64,000 nt of DNA. It comes from Plantago major. Its lineage: Eukaryota > Streptophyta > Magnoliopsida > Lamiales > Plantaginaceae. This document shows, piece after piece, positions 1-11,664 of the stretch (positions are counted from its first letter, which is position 1; each line of letters opens with the position of its first letter). The translations under genes were made by a program, and so were the position numbers. The stretch lies in contig JAIFAC010000218.1 of assembly GCA_026545765.1 (NCBI GenBank), forward strand, positions 62,001 to 126,000. The letters are read 5' to 3'. The notes beneath the pieces were generated by a model. It was not told where the DNA came from. It ran no database searches and worked only from the letters and a program-made list of their open reading frames with translations.

Positions 1-480
1 GTGGATTGAGTTTGGCTGGTTACTCAGATGCTGATTATGCTGGATCAATGCTTGATAGGAAAAGCACCTCAGGAACTTGTCAGTTTCTGGGAACTAGACT
101 TATCTCATAGTTTAGCAAAAAGCAAAACTCAATTGCAACTTCTACCACAGAGTCTGAATATATTGCTGCTGATGCAACACAAAATTCTGTGGATTCAACA
201 ACAACTCAAAGACTATGGACTCAATGAAGAGAAAACTCCCATTTTCTGTGATAACACAAGTTCTATTGCAATCACACAGAACCCCAAGTTCCATGCCAGA
301 GCAAAGTACATTGATGTTAGACACCACTTCATCAGAGACCATGTTGAGAAAGGCAATATAGAGATACTCAAGATTGGCACAGAAGACCAACTTGCAGATA
401 TCTTCACCAAGCCCCTACAAGAAAGCCGGTTCTTGACCTTAAGACATAGTCTTGGGTTAATGGAGATGCCTAAGGACTGA
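1..480 (+). pseudogene. Copia pol, RNase H C-terminal end (frameshifted)
   Basis: Reading from base 1 gives the conserved copia RNase H pattern GYSDADYAGS, then STSGTCQFLG, then a TAG where a Trp is usual, then ATSTTESEYIAA. After a shift the frame continues with ILWIQQQLKDYG, FCDNTSSIAI, ARAKYIDVRHHFIRDHV and QLADIFTKPL, ending at the pol stop at 478-480. These blocks are diagnostic of Ty1/copia RNase H, which removes the RNA strand of the RNA:DNA hybrid during reverse transcription. The in-frame stop near 105 and at least one frameshift near 180 make this a broken copy. The N-terminal part of pol is upstream of the window. Confidence 0.9.
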
Positions 481-1371
481 AAAATATCTTGAATCTCTAA
501 AGTCTGAGTAAGTGAGGTAGAAAAGAAGTAGGCCTATGAGAACATGTTCTCAGAAAGCCAAGTTGCTAAGAAGTGATGCAAAGGTTTCTGAGTAGCAACA
601 CTCAGAAAGGCAAAACTTTTCTGGAACGGTTATCCAGAAAGGCAAAGGTTGGTAACACTCAATAAGTAAATAAGACTAGAACTTACTTACTGAGAGTGGG
701 TCAAATACATTCAAACAACTGAAGCTTCTGACACTTGAATTCAGAAAGCTATTTAGTCATAAAGAGAAAAGACACACAAAGCCCGAAAATTATAAGTTCT
801 GGAAGTCAAACATGTCCAATGTCTTGTATTTTTGCCATTTTTATGATAAACAATATAAAGATAAGGACTTGACACTCAGAATGATAAGTTCAAACGATTG
901 AGTGTTCTTACTCTCTACTAAGTGACATAATGAATGTAACTTGTCAAAAATCCATCAAGTACAAGATATTCAATATAAGCCCTTGATGAATAAACGTTTG
1001 ATTTCAACGGTTGAGATTAAAACAAAGCAAGTAATGTCTGTTGAGAAATGCAGACATGGCCCACTATGCATTTAATGGAGTACGAGTGTGATACCACGCC
1101 TATGCAGATACAAAGACATGCATTCATATTCAGTTGTATGTATGTTGTATCTATGTACATTTTGTCTGCTATATATATAGGACTTGGACAAAAGACAAAC
1201 ACTTTTACCAAATCCGAAATTTCATATCAGATCAAAACAAAGAAATCTCTCAAGATTTCGCAAAACCCTTCTCAAGAACTCAACTTCGTGTTTAGTCTTC
1301 CAAAAGATAGACTAATCGATTAATCTTGCAAAATCCCTCCGAAAACACTCACTCAAGACTCTATATAAGAG
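481..1371 (+). other. Non-coding spacer between pol and the post-pol ORF
   Basis: No supported gene. Short imperfect repeats of the type CAGAAAGGCAAA occur between 550 and 660. A TATA-like stretch (about 1170-1180, TATATATA) lies about 200 bases before the next ATG at 1372 and could serve an internal promoter for the post-pol ORF; that role is only a guess. Confidence 0.4.
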
Positions 1372-4300
1372 ATGGCACCCAAGAAGATGACCACCAAGAA
1401 CCCTAAGGTCAAGATCATCCGCCTCCCGAAAAAGCAAGGAGGAAAGGAACTTAAGGTGAATAAACGCTCGGGAAAGTTCACCCCATCCGACCGAATCCAA
1501 ACCACAAAATGAATTGGGAGCTTTTCTAGTGAAGAAGTATGTACCAAAGAATATACCTTCAAGACCGTATAGGAAACCATATCGGGATGCTTCAAATAGC
1601 TCTTCAAGTTTCTGTCTGCTGCACCTAGTGGACTATCCACACTGGATGTGTTGGAGTTCTATAACAACTCCAAAATCTTCACAAAGGTTGTGAATGATGA
1701 AGAAGAGAAATACTTGCAGAGTGAAGTTCAAGGACAAGAGATCGTCCTAGACTGCAAGACTTTTTGCAAGATATTCCGATTGAAAAATCGAGGAACAATT
1801 GAAGACATCATCATCAAGGATGCTTCCATGATTCAAGGTGTTAAAGAGCTATTTGAAGCAATCCAATTAGAAAATGCAAAGGGTTTCCTAGGAGATTTTG
1901 TTCTGAAAGCCATCAGAACTAGTCATCTCCAGAAACACTTGAGTACTTTAGCTCTCATTCTGGTCCATTGCTTTGATGGCAACAAAGGTGGAGTAGACCA
2001 GATAAGCATGGAGAGATGGATGATGATGCATCTTCTGAACAAGAAGCATGAAGGGCAGGAAATCCACTTTAACTGGGGGAAGTACGCCTTCAACAAATTC
2101 TCGATATCAAGAATTTGAGCCCAAGATCATCAATGGCCTTGCTGAGCCAAAGGTCAATATGCACTTTGGTCTCAGAATTTGTCACATTCTGGAAACAATG
2201 GGAATCACTCTCAGAGAGAGGCAGGAAATCCCAGCCACCAACTCCCTTTTCAGACACGCCTTTGAAGAAAAGGAGAGACTTGCTGCTGAGAAAGCACTCA
2301 GAGAGGCAGAAGAAGAAGAAACTGCCCAGCAAGGTGAGGAGGTCTCTGAGAAAGCTCAAGCTCAACCTCCAGTTTCCAAGAGAAAGAGGACTCAAAGCAA
2401 AAGAGCCTCCAAGTCCCTAAGCATACAAGAGGCACAACCTTCTGGAGACAAGGTCTCAGAAGATGTTGGACGCCCAGAAAGGTAACTCCAGAATGCCCCA
2501 AGAATCCTGAACCAAACTGCTCCAGAACTCTCCAGAGATGATAGAAATATCATAAGTGGGTCTGCACCAACACTGGATAGTGATTCTGAGGATGATGAAG
2601 TACTTGCAAAAGTACTCAAAAGGTTCAAGCATGAGACCCATGGAGGAGCATCAAGCTCAGCTCCTCAGAGAGATAGAAGCCCCTCTGCCCAGCAGGAAGA
2701 AGAAGGCCTGGGTGAGGAAGATGAAATGCTGGAAGATGTCGCCATTGCTTCCACATTCACAATGCCAGCACTTAATACTGCTGAAGAAAACCCTGTTCTT
2801 GAACATGTTCCTCAACCGTCTGAGAGAGCTCAACTCTCAGAAAGGGATCAAACTGAGATGGAGACCAACAATGAGCACAGAGAGACTGTGGAATCACCAC
2901 AAGTCCAAGAGACCAATGATCAGCCTGACTCTATTCAGGTAGCAAAAGTAGTTTGTATCTAACTTGTCAACATTAAAATGTTAACTTGTTACTCATAAGC
3001 TTCATTTGTTACAGGCCAACATGGAGACACACTTTCAGGGGGAAGTTAATTTGTCCACCCCTCTGAATGAAGAAGAGGTTCCTCCAACCTCAGAACAACA
3101 AGAAGAGTCTGTCCAACAGGTAGTTAATTTATCTCTGAATAAGAAATAACTTGCTTGAAATGTTCATATCTTGTGTTCTAACTTCTTTTTGTCTCTTATT
3201 AGGCTCTAACTGAGGAAGTAGTGGTGGTGGAACCAACACCCCAAAACCAAGAGATTCCAGAGGCTGAAAATCTTTCTAAGGAAGCATTTACTGAGCCTTC
3301 TGCTGAGAAGGTAAGTAATCAGTAATAGTCTCCTTCAAGAATGCTCTGGAAAACCCACTACTAAATCTCTTATGTTTGTTCTTATAGGCTCATTCAGAAG
3401 AACAATTGGATGGAAAAATACAATGTTATCTCCTCCAAAAGAAACTGCAATGTCAAGAAGCAGTCATAGAAGGTTCCGTAAACCCCCAAGGTTTCGAGAA
3501 GATGCCACCGAGCTTCCTCACTGGAAGTAAGTGAAGTCTCGTAAAGTATTTTTCCACTTATCTTTTCTAATAACAGCTTAAACATATTTGATTTTAATTT
3601 CGTGTTCAAGGTAAAGAAAGGTTGATGAGGACTTTCTCCTCGCAACAAGGTATCCGAGGCCTGTGCCCAAGCAAGGTAAGTCCAAGTCGATGAGCCTAGT
3701 GTTTCTACACGTATGCTCGTAAAGCTTACTTTTGCACACAGATACTAACACAAGTGGTTTGAACAAAACTAACTTGAACACTTTCTTTCAGGCTCAAAGT
3801 CTAGTGCCAGTTGATTTACTCAAGGCCTTCCTGAAGCACACTTTAAAGAAACATCTCAAGTGCTTCAGACAATGGCAGAAAGGCTGACCTTTCTGAATTA
3901 GCCTGAGTAATCGACATCCCAGAGAAGAGAGCAATCGCCTTCAATCTGGAGGATCACATCCATGCATTGTTCCCAACAGAGTCCTACTCATTTGCCACTT
4001 TGATGCATGAAGACTTCATTCATGAAGTAGCACAAAGACTTTTAGCAGATTTCAAGTCTGCGAATGCTCAAACCCAAGAGCAGATGGTTACCCATCCTGC
4101 CTTGCCCAGCAAGCTCACAACCTACCCAACTGAGCAAAAAGAAGTTAATGGGAGGATGATCACACTTCCTGATGTGATCAACCTGGTTTCTGAAGATGAG
4201 GAAGAGATGGACGAAAATGATTATCAAGAACCTCCCTCTGAGCATCCAAACCAAGAAGCAAAGAACAAGAGTGATGATGATGATGACGACCAGAATGATG

Positions 4301-6378
4301 ATCCCCAACCTGGACAAGGCGGGATTCAGAAAGCCAACAACGGAAGTGGAGAAAAGGCTAATCCTTCAACTGCTCAGAGAGCCCCATCATCATCACCTCC
4401 CAAGTCTCATCAAGATACCCAACAGGCTGAGAACAATGATGCCACAGAAGAAATTTCAGCCGATGAGTTCAGAATTGAACAACTCAAAAAGGTGTTGGAA
4501 GAAGAAAAGAGAATCAGCATTGAGTGTCAAGCTCTTGTTGATGAAAAGGAGGCCAAAATCAAGAAGCTCAAAGAAACTAATGCCAAGGAATTGGCACTCC
4601 TAGATGAGCAAAGAAATCTGAAGGATGCCATTGTTGTCACAACTGCTGAGATAGATGCCATGGATGACAATGATGATGAAGAGCATGATGCTGAGGCTGC
4701 ATCAGAAAGACCTTCTACATCCTCTTAGAAGGCCAGCATACTCCAAGGCAAACAAAAGATGTTAGCCAGCTTGCAAACAATCCCAGAGAAGGATTATGAG
4801 AGTGATGCTGAAGAAGACCGCAACTTGATTACTGCAGAAGAAGATGAGAGACTTATCACTCAGCAAAAGAGAGCCCTACTTTCTCCTCATATCTTCTCTC
4901 GCACTGTAGTTCAAGAAGTGAAGAGCACTGCAAGGAACAAAGGTCTTTGGAACTCAGAGAGACACTAGTTGCCCAAGACATGTATGCTAAAATCCGTCCC
5001 AAGAGATGAAGCCATCGTCACGCTTACTCAGAAAGAACCAAAGATAGCTCTCTCGTAAAGAGCTAGGTCGTCAGGATGAGGATTGTAACAATGCTAATGC
5101 AAAGATTGAATGAAGCCATGTCATTCCCCGCAAGCCAACGCCATCCTAAGGCCGCTTGAAGAGCTCAATGTAAAGGAGCAGAACCGTTAAGGTAACAAAG
5201 AGTCAAGAAGGAACTTCAAGAATTAGTCGTGCACAACAATCTCCAAAAGAACTTTGAGTCACTCAAGCTTATGCTATCACGAGTCACCATTCATGACTAA
5301 GGGGAAGAGATGCTCGTAAAGGCAGAGGAAGAAAAAGAAAACAATCAAATCCTCCCTCCTCAAGTCAACTTGTCATTAAGGACACCACTGGAGACACCCT
5401 TGCTGAAGAAGTTGTTCTAGATCAACCAGCCAGAAGGCTAAGGAGTATGATAACTAGGGGAGCCAAGTCCCTTAGAATCTCAGAAGAGAAGAAGACTTCT
5501 GAAGAAGAAGAAAAGGAAGAAGGAGAAGTGAGAGGCCAAGAAAGCTGCAAGTCTCCAATATTGAACTTCAATGATGATGAGGATGAATCGATATGTATGA
5601 ACATCCACTTCACAAGAAAAGGAGACAAGCAACTACTTCACAACCTCCTCTCGCAAAGAAGGCTTTTGGCAGCCGTAACTCCTTCCGAAATACCAAGTCA
5701 ATACAAGGAACATCCACCAAAGACATTTCAAGACAGAAGAAAGCGTTAGAGGATCTCCCGATGTAAGGCCACCTAATGTAAAGGCAAGAAGGGATTCCTA
5801 GCCAAGTAGTAAACAGAGAAACTCATCAAGAAAGGCCAACTGATGTCCACATTGAGTATATGAAGACTAGTAATGAAGAGTCTTCATATAGGTGCATTCT
5901 GAACAAGAGAGGGTATGGGATTCTGGAACTACAACTTCTACTTGTCAATGATAAGTTTCCAACTCCCATCCTCAACCAGATCCTGAATTGGAGAGAAGGC
6001 AAGCCAGAATTGCTAAAACCTGAGCACCTTCATGCCTGGCTAAACTTTAAAGTAGAAAAGAGGAATGAAGCCAGAAAGATGGATCTTTCTTTTGCCTGTC
6101 CTTACCCCAAGCCAGAAGATGTGCACAAGGTAAGAAAACTGGATGGTAGCTACAGCAGGAAGAACAAGCTAGGTGTTTCAACCTATGAGTCATTCTATAT
6201 GACATTGGATGAATACCTAGATGATATACACTATCTGGAAGAAATATACAAGTATTTCAACCTATCTCAGCTGCAAGTAGACCATGCCCGGTCCGGGAAA
6301 GTACTTCGGTCAAACATTTTATGCGGAAGAATCACAAGCTTCGCAAGAGTTACCATGAAATATGTGACTTATCCGTAA
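1372..6378 (+). pseudogene. Post-pol ORF region of the retrotransposon, broken into several frames
   Basis: A chain of same-strand ORF pieces reads as one or two degraded long proteins. 1372-1512 starts MAPKKMTTKNPKV, is Lys-rich and ends at a stop. 1648-2118 (FYNNSKIFTKVV to FNWGKYAFNKF) is globular and resembles plant transposon-protein domains found after copia pol. 2115-2485 is a Glu/Lys-rich charged region. 3967-4728 is acidic (DDDDDDQNDD) with a coiled-coil-like segment (EQLKKVLEEEKRI). 5447-5749 is charged. 5860-6378 is a second globular piece (ILNWREGKPELLKPEHLHAWLNFKVEKRNEA). Frames are joined only by shifts or by intron-like gaps. Function is unknown; SIRE-type elements carry an env-like or other extra ORF here, but I see no clear signal or transmembrane segment. 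Confidence 0.55.
2939..3387 (+). other. Three intron-like gaps (2939-3014, 3120-3202, 3311-3387) in the post-pol ORF
   Basis: Open coding segments are separated by three short AT-rich stretches of about 76, 83 and 77 bases. Each starts GT after CAG or AAG and ends AG before GC(C/T). The junctions are ATTCAG/GTAGCA, TTACAG/GCCAAC; CAACAG/GTAGTT, TATTAG/GCTCTA; GAGAAG/GTAAGT, TTATAG/GCTCAT. All three interrupt between codons, and the two inner exons (3015-3119 and 3203-3310) stay open when spliced. Sizes and signals fit plant spliceosomal introns. Splicing is inferred, not observed. Confidence 0.5.
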
Positions 6379-6855
6379 AGATGAGCTCTCGTCAAGGATT
6401 CTTTATGACTATGTCCAAGAATGCGTAAAAGTGGATGATCATGTCAATCGATCCAGAAGGATGTCAAGAACTTGAGGTATCCGAACCTAAGTCAGATTTC
6501 AAGACTTGAAGACTAGTAACATTAGAATACTCTCGAGCTTGATTCTCCTTTGCTCTAATTTACTTAGTATGCTTTGTTACTTTTTGTAATCTTGCCGATT
6601 GTTTCAATTTCTCTATCCGTAAAAGTTGCATCTTATTCTCAGAACTGCATCTATCTCAAGATCATACTCGTATACATTCTAATAGATGACAACTTATCAG
6701 CAAAGATCACTTCTTGTGATTTGGTTGATGTTTACTTTCTGCACTTATTTAAACTAAAATTGAATATCATTTGAAATAATTAAGTGGTGGATTGTTTTCT
6801 CTTCCAGGGTTACAAATTTGTAATAGGACTTAAAAGATAGTCATGGATGACTGAT

Positions 6856-6871
6856 CAAAAAGGGGGAAATT
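6856..6871 (+). promoter_or_regulatory. Polypurine tract of the retrotransposon
   Basis: AAAAAGGGGGAAA followed by TTTGATAG lies immediately before the inferred 3' LTR start (TGATAGGAAT at 6872). This is the standard plus-strand primer site position for LTR retrotransposons. Confidence 0.8.
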
Positions 6872-8288
6872 TGATAGGAATATCTGTTAGTATTTTGATC
6901 ACTCATCACATGTTCTTATCATAGCCGTAAAGGTGATTAAGTACTCGTTCACTTGAACATTGTAAAAGAGGAAATCACTGAGTATGATTAGTCTAGTAAA
7001 TCTTGTATTAGGATTATAGGTCTCTGAGTGTAATTTTTATTTCCAGAAGACCATGAAGATCAATCCTAGCAATGGAGCTTTTCTGAAGATTAGAAGACTG
7101 AAGATTGCACAAGATTTATGAAGATATCAAGGTTTAGTCTAACTCAGAAAGACTATGTCCTTAATCCTTTCTTAAGTGTATTTACTTACTTTTGAAATAT
7201 GATTCTGGACATATGACATCATGAGTATGGAGCATGCAAGCCATCAGAAGGGCTCATGTATCCGTTGAAGACTACAAGACAAGAAATAGTACAAGTGCAT
7301 TAATTGCATCGGCAAAGTCACTAAGCACGCCCTCTCTGAGACATGAGACAAGGACTTCTGAGTACTCATTTCAAGATAAATATGGATTGAATTTGAATTT
7401 TGTCTAACGGATATCATTCCAACAACTCTCAAATTCATCTATATATATCACACACTTAGATGCTGAGAAATACACCTTAGAACGCTCTATCTTGCAAACT
7501 TACCATCAAGCAAAGTATTCTCTCAAGCACTCTACTACCCTTTCAAAGCTTTCGTTGCTCAAGAATCACTAGTAGTTCTAAGTTGTCCGAACCTTAACAA
7601 GAGATTGTTATTCGTGAAAGAGTTGAACTATCGACACCCTTTCAAGCTCATTCTCCGTAACTGACATCAATTACTGTCAAGAAGAGCGCATCGCCATCCA
7701 CCAACAAGTGTATTAAGTAGTCTTGTTCTATTAGGCTCTCTGAAAAAACATAACTGGAAAATTATACGAAAAGCCTCTCTGACAAACCTTATAACCAACA
7801 CCATCAAGGCGTGGAGTAGAGGAAGTACTTGATTTGGGAAATCAAGGAATAACTCCAAGTTTATCTGAGTAGAGGAAGTACTTAGCTCTAGGAGCTGGGG
7901 AATAACTCAGGGGGAACATTTGGTTGTGAACCATTTGTTTAAGAATCTTAGAATATGATTATTGTAAGGTGAACTCAATTATCTGTTCTAGTGAATTCTA
8001 GGTCTCAGAAAGACCGAAGTGGATTAGTTGGAGGATTACGCCACCTCCAGATACCACTATACTTGCTGTGTCATTTACCTTTCTGTATTTACATTTCAGC
8101 AAAGCACACACACATACTTATTGTTTCTGCACTTACCTATCTTAAAGTCTTCCGCGCTCTGAATTTAAGTATCAGAAACCCCCAGGTTTCTGAGAAACTG
8201 TGTTCATCGACAAAAGTTTTAAAAGACTATTCACCCTCCCCCCCCCCCCCGGCTTTAGTCTTTTACTTTGCCGTTATCCGGACCAACA
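6872..8288 (+). repeat. 3' LTR of the copia element (about 1.42 kb)
   Basis: It begins TGATAGGAAT directly after the polypurine tract and ends GGACCAACA at 8288, so it has the TG...CA ends of a plant LTR. It contains a TATATATA box near 7440, which would be the U3 promoter. A TATTCACCC block followed by a long C run at 8238-8253 is typical of SIRE-type LTR ends. The ends are set by motif only, because the partner 5' LTR is not in the window. Confidence 0.7.
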
Positions 8289-9289
8289 ATATGGGAGTCA
8301 ATTATCAACTACAAGATCTTGCATTAGGTGACCTGCAAGTTGGTCAACAAGAGATCAGGGGAGTTAGACCCTACATCACTTTTGAATGCTTCAAACGGGA
8401 AATCATCCCCGATTTCGTCATCAATAAAGACGCCCACCCATCGGACCAACGTTACTCAAGGTCGTCTTGATGCTTTCTGCATCACTACAAAATCCATCCT
8501 ATTAGGCTGTCTTTCCTTTCCCATGATGCAATGCCACATTTTGAACAATGTTATAATATTTCTCCATTTCGTAAAAAGTGTTACATTTATTATTTCATGC
8601 TCATTTTCTGTTTGACTATTAATTTACTCTTAAACGATATTAATAAATAAATTATTAAAATTATATATATAATGAAAATTTAGTAATTAAATTTTTATTA
8701 TATGATTTTATTAAATTATTTACTATTATCATTTATGAGTAATTTGTGGTCAAACTCCAAGACAGTTGACTTGTCAAAGTCAAAATGTAACAATTTCTCT
8801 GAAATTGAGGGAGTATGTATTTCCAATTTTAACTACTTATATATGAATTGTGTTTCCTATTTCAACATATAATGAATAACTTACATCAACTTCATATCCA
8901 ATAACTCCAAAATAAGGTTCTAAAACGGTATTTATCATGTCTCATTCATCACCATTTCAGAAGCCAAATATTCCAACAAATGTAGATTACCATACTTGCA
9001 TTCAAAATCACAACCTAAACAGGTCATTCATTTCGTAGACAGATTCTGGACAAAATGTTACAACTCATTCCGCAAAATAATTGACTTGACAAGAGTACAA
9101 AATATACGATCATGAATATCATATTCACGTACGACAAGTTCGTCAAAAGAGATCGACTAGTATTTAAGAATACCAAAGAATGCTATTGCTGTTGCTACTA
9201 GAAGTACTACTACTACTAGTACTAATACAATAACTTCTACTACATCAGATAAACTTGTACTTAATACATCATCACACCAACAACAAGCC
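8289..9289. other. Intergenic, with a Stowaway-like MITE end near 8745-8817
   Basis: A short ORF follows the LTR (MGVNYQLQDLALGDLQVG, from 8292), but I do not recognise it. AT-rich DNA from 8590 ends at 8817 with GTCAAAGTCAAAATG and GAGGGAGTA, the right-hand end motif of Stowaway-type MITEs; the matching left end is not clear. A trinucleotide-like CTACTA run lies at 9195-9245. No other gene is supported. Confidence 0.4.
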
Positions 9290-9840
9290 CTATCTAGATA
9301 AACCAATCAACACCCTTTTGTACATGTTAACCATACAGTCCAACTCCTTAATCACATCTTTCAGGGTCATGTTCTCATGCGCAGATACGGCAAATTGAAT
9401 TTCAGCTTCATCTTTCATAGCTTCGGCTGCCAATTTCTCATCACGCATCCTACATAAAAAATGCGCATTCCACACACCCAATGGTTCACAGCACCATCGA
9501 AAATACCCACACCCATTCTAGGAAATACAACCACAAAACAAAATTTCAAATACTTATTCAAACATCCCCTCAGTTCCGGAAAACAAAATCACAATCATAC
9601 AAACACTAAAATGAGAAATACAAACGAAACCTACCAACCCATTGCGACACTTTGTGAATGCACGACTAGGATACTCGTCCCAATCAATACCCTCGTTAAC
9701 AACGTCTTTCGTTCACAATTACACCACTCGAACTCACTCATGATAGCTTCAACATTCCTTCGCTCCATTGAACTACTTCCATTCGTCCATGTGCCTTGGC
9801 TCACCATCTTCAAGTTAGATAAAACAACGAGGGTTTTCAA
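9290..9840 (-). CDS. GRF-type zinc-finger protein, two exons, one frameshift
   Basis: Exon 1 is 9840-9635 and exon 2 is 9517-9290, with a 117-base GT-AG intron (GGGTTG/GTAGG; CCTAG/AATGGG). The product starts MKTLVVLSNLKM (or at the inner Met before VSQGTW). It carries a GRF zinc finger: EFEWCNCERKTLLTR, then PSRAFTKCRNG, then across the splice NGCGYFRWCCEPL, giving the C-x-C...C...C ligand set and the aromatic GYFRW block. It ends in a helical, coiled-coil-like tail (MRDEKLAAEAMKDEAEIQF, LKDVIKELDCMVNMYKRVL). One base is missing between LLTR and the PSRAF segment (near 9680-9690); restoring it also gives a phase-0 intron. GRF fingers bind nucleic acid in known proteins such as APE2 and TOP3A; many plant copies are short and uncharacterised. 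Most of the finger would be lost if the shift is real. Confidence 0.65.
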
Positions 9841-10332
9841 TGTGGACAGTGATTAGCATTCTTGATTTGTAATGCTCGATTCTCATTTAGGGGAAGAAGT
9901 CGAATTTAATTCAAATCGGATCACTATTTCAATTAACAAGCAGGCCTCTATAAGTGAGTGTCACAAACCCAAATTTTATTCTCACCCAAATTTCGAAGGC
10001 CCAAGCCCAATCGCACTATTCATAGGTATAATGGGAAGAACAAATCTTTCTTGGGGTTTCTATGATGAGATAGTAATCGTATTACTTGTTAAAATGAGAT
10101 AGTAATCGTACTACCGTTAAGATCTAATCTTAACCGTTGACTTTATGTACGATTACTCTTTCTATGTACGACAACTCAAAAGTAGTCGTACTAGTTAATT
10201 TACCAATCTACTCATTCAATTTTGTCTTAATATATAATATACAATTATACAAAAATATATAAAAATTAAAAGTAAACAATTAACCTTAATATAAAATTTA
10301 GAAAACAAACCCACTATCTTAATTGTTTCTTG
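9841..10332. other. Intergenic, upstream of the GRF gene
   Basis: No gene supported. It contains a doubled motif GATAGTAATCGTA (10068-10113) that recurs inverted at 28005-28055. AT-rich otherwise. Confidence 0.4.
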
Positions 10333-10341
10333 TTTCTAATT

Positions 10342-11310
10342 GAGAAAATTTTTGTTTACACCAGAACCTTTTGGCTCACTTTAAAGTTACACCACCTTGT
10401 TTTTTCTCGATACTAAAATGTTAGTAACACTTTGTTAAGTTTTTTCAATCAACACCAAAACCTTGATGATAAATTACACCTACTACCAAAACCTTTTCAC
10501 TCACCAAATAAATTATGTACAACCTTGATGATAAAAAACAAAAGAAAAGTATAAAATAGATTGCTTGTATAAGAAGAAACATGTAATTACATTATTTTGA
10601 TGAGAACAAGTATAATTAGAAGAATTAATCGATATAATATTGAAAGAGACATAATTATCGTACTATAGTTGCAATCGCATACGTAAGGTGATGTGGTTCT
10701 TGATTGTTAAATATTTAATAGTCATTCTGATGTAAATATGCCGACTTTGCATAATTGTTATAAGAATAATAATAGGGAATCATAAAAATAGTTGTGGTTC
10801 CTTGAATTCTTGCAATATAGATGAGATGAGGTCATTAAATGAAAATATTTGCCACCTCCTTGATCTCATTGCAATATACATGATTTAAAAATGAAATTTA
10901 CATCTAATGTATGGCAAACAAAATACATATATGGTATCTTCATTTTCTTTCTCTCTCACTCAGTTATGTCTCTGTTTCAACATTATGTACGATTAATTCT
11001 TCTGATTATACTTGTTCTCATCAAAATAATGTAATTACATGTTTCTTCTTATACAAGCAATCTATTACATAAATTTTCTTTTGTTTTTTTTTATCATCAA
11101 GGTTGTACATTATTTATTTCTGATGAACTGAAAATGTTTTGATAGTAGGTGTAATTTATCATCAAGGTTTTGGTGTTGATTGGAAAAAAAACTTAACCTT
11201 TGTATAGACTCAAAGTGTTGACCAACGCTTTAAGTCGAATGAGAAAAAAAAAAGGGTATGCAGAATCTCAAAGTGAGCCAAAAGGTTCTGATATAAACAA
11301 AAATTAACTC
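10342..11310. mobile_element. Non-autonomous Mutator-like element with about 300-bp TIRs
   Basis: Long inverted arms (10342-10631 and 10990-11310) start GAGAAAATTTTTGTTTACA and end as the imperfect complement TAAACAAAAATTAACTC. Both arms hold the blocks ACCTTTTGGCTCACTTT, ACACCAAAACCTTGATGAT and ACATGTAATTACATTATTTT or their complements. The element is flanked by an exact 9-bp duplication TTTCTAATT (10333-10341 and 11311-11319), the size expected for Mutator-like transposition. The 360-base interior has no ORF, so it must rely on a transposase elsewhere. Confidence 0.85.
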
Positions 11311-11319
11311 TTTCTAATT

Positions 11320-11664
11320 CTCACTCTAAGCATGAAGTATCCATTCCAACCCATCAAACATCACTTATCACCTCAGCCCTTCAAACGTCTCAATCATTTC
11401 TCCAAAAATCCCAACCAAATTGAAGAACCCTAATTCCCAATTGAAGAACCCTTATTACTCAATCACAAGATTCTAATCTTCAATTGCTATCATCCCATCT
11501 TTTCTTCTATCGGCTTGTTTTAGCTTCTAGGTCCGGACACTTGGTTCGTTATCATATTCTTTTCTACTTTAGGAAGTGTTCTACGTTCCAACAGTTTTAA
11601 ATCTATCACAAGTTTTGAAAGGTCTAACAGTAATGAAGGTTCCTTGACCACTGCCTTCAGCTGA
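11320..11664. other. Intergenic, 3' flank of the dehydrogenase gene
   Basis: No gene or element supported; presumably includes the 3' UTR of the minus-strand dehydrogenase gene. Confidence 0.3.

Larger units (their letters stand above)
1..8288 (+). mobile_element. 3' half of a Ty1/copia LTR retrotransposon (SIRE/Maximus-like layout), decayed
   Basis: The window opens inside the pol gene of a copia element (RNase H end, stop at 478-480). This is followed by about 6.4 kb of post-pol sequence, a polypurine tract just before 6872 and a 3' LTR at 6872-8288. A long region between pol and the 3' LTR, holding an extra ORF, is the known layout of the SIRE/Maximus lineage; the lineage assignment is my inference. 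The LTR end shows the C-rich block common to this group (about 8230-8255). Coding parts carry stops and frameshifts, so the copy is probably dead. The 5' half and 5' LTR lie outside the window, so the target-site duplication cannot be checked. Confidence 0.8.

Noticed and set aside
8292-8470. Start of a gag gene after the LTR (MGVNYQLQDL...)
   Set aside because: The LTR is the 3' one. The segment matches no gag motif I know and no primer-binding site follows the LTR end, so it is treated as flanking DNA.
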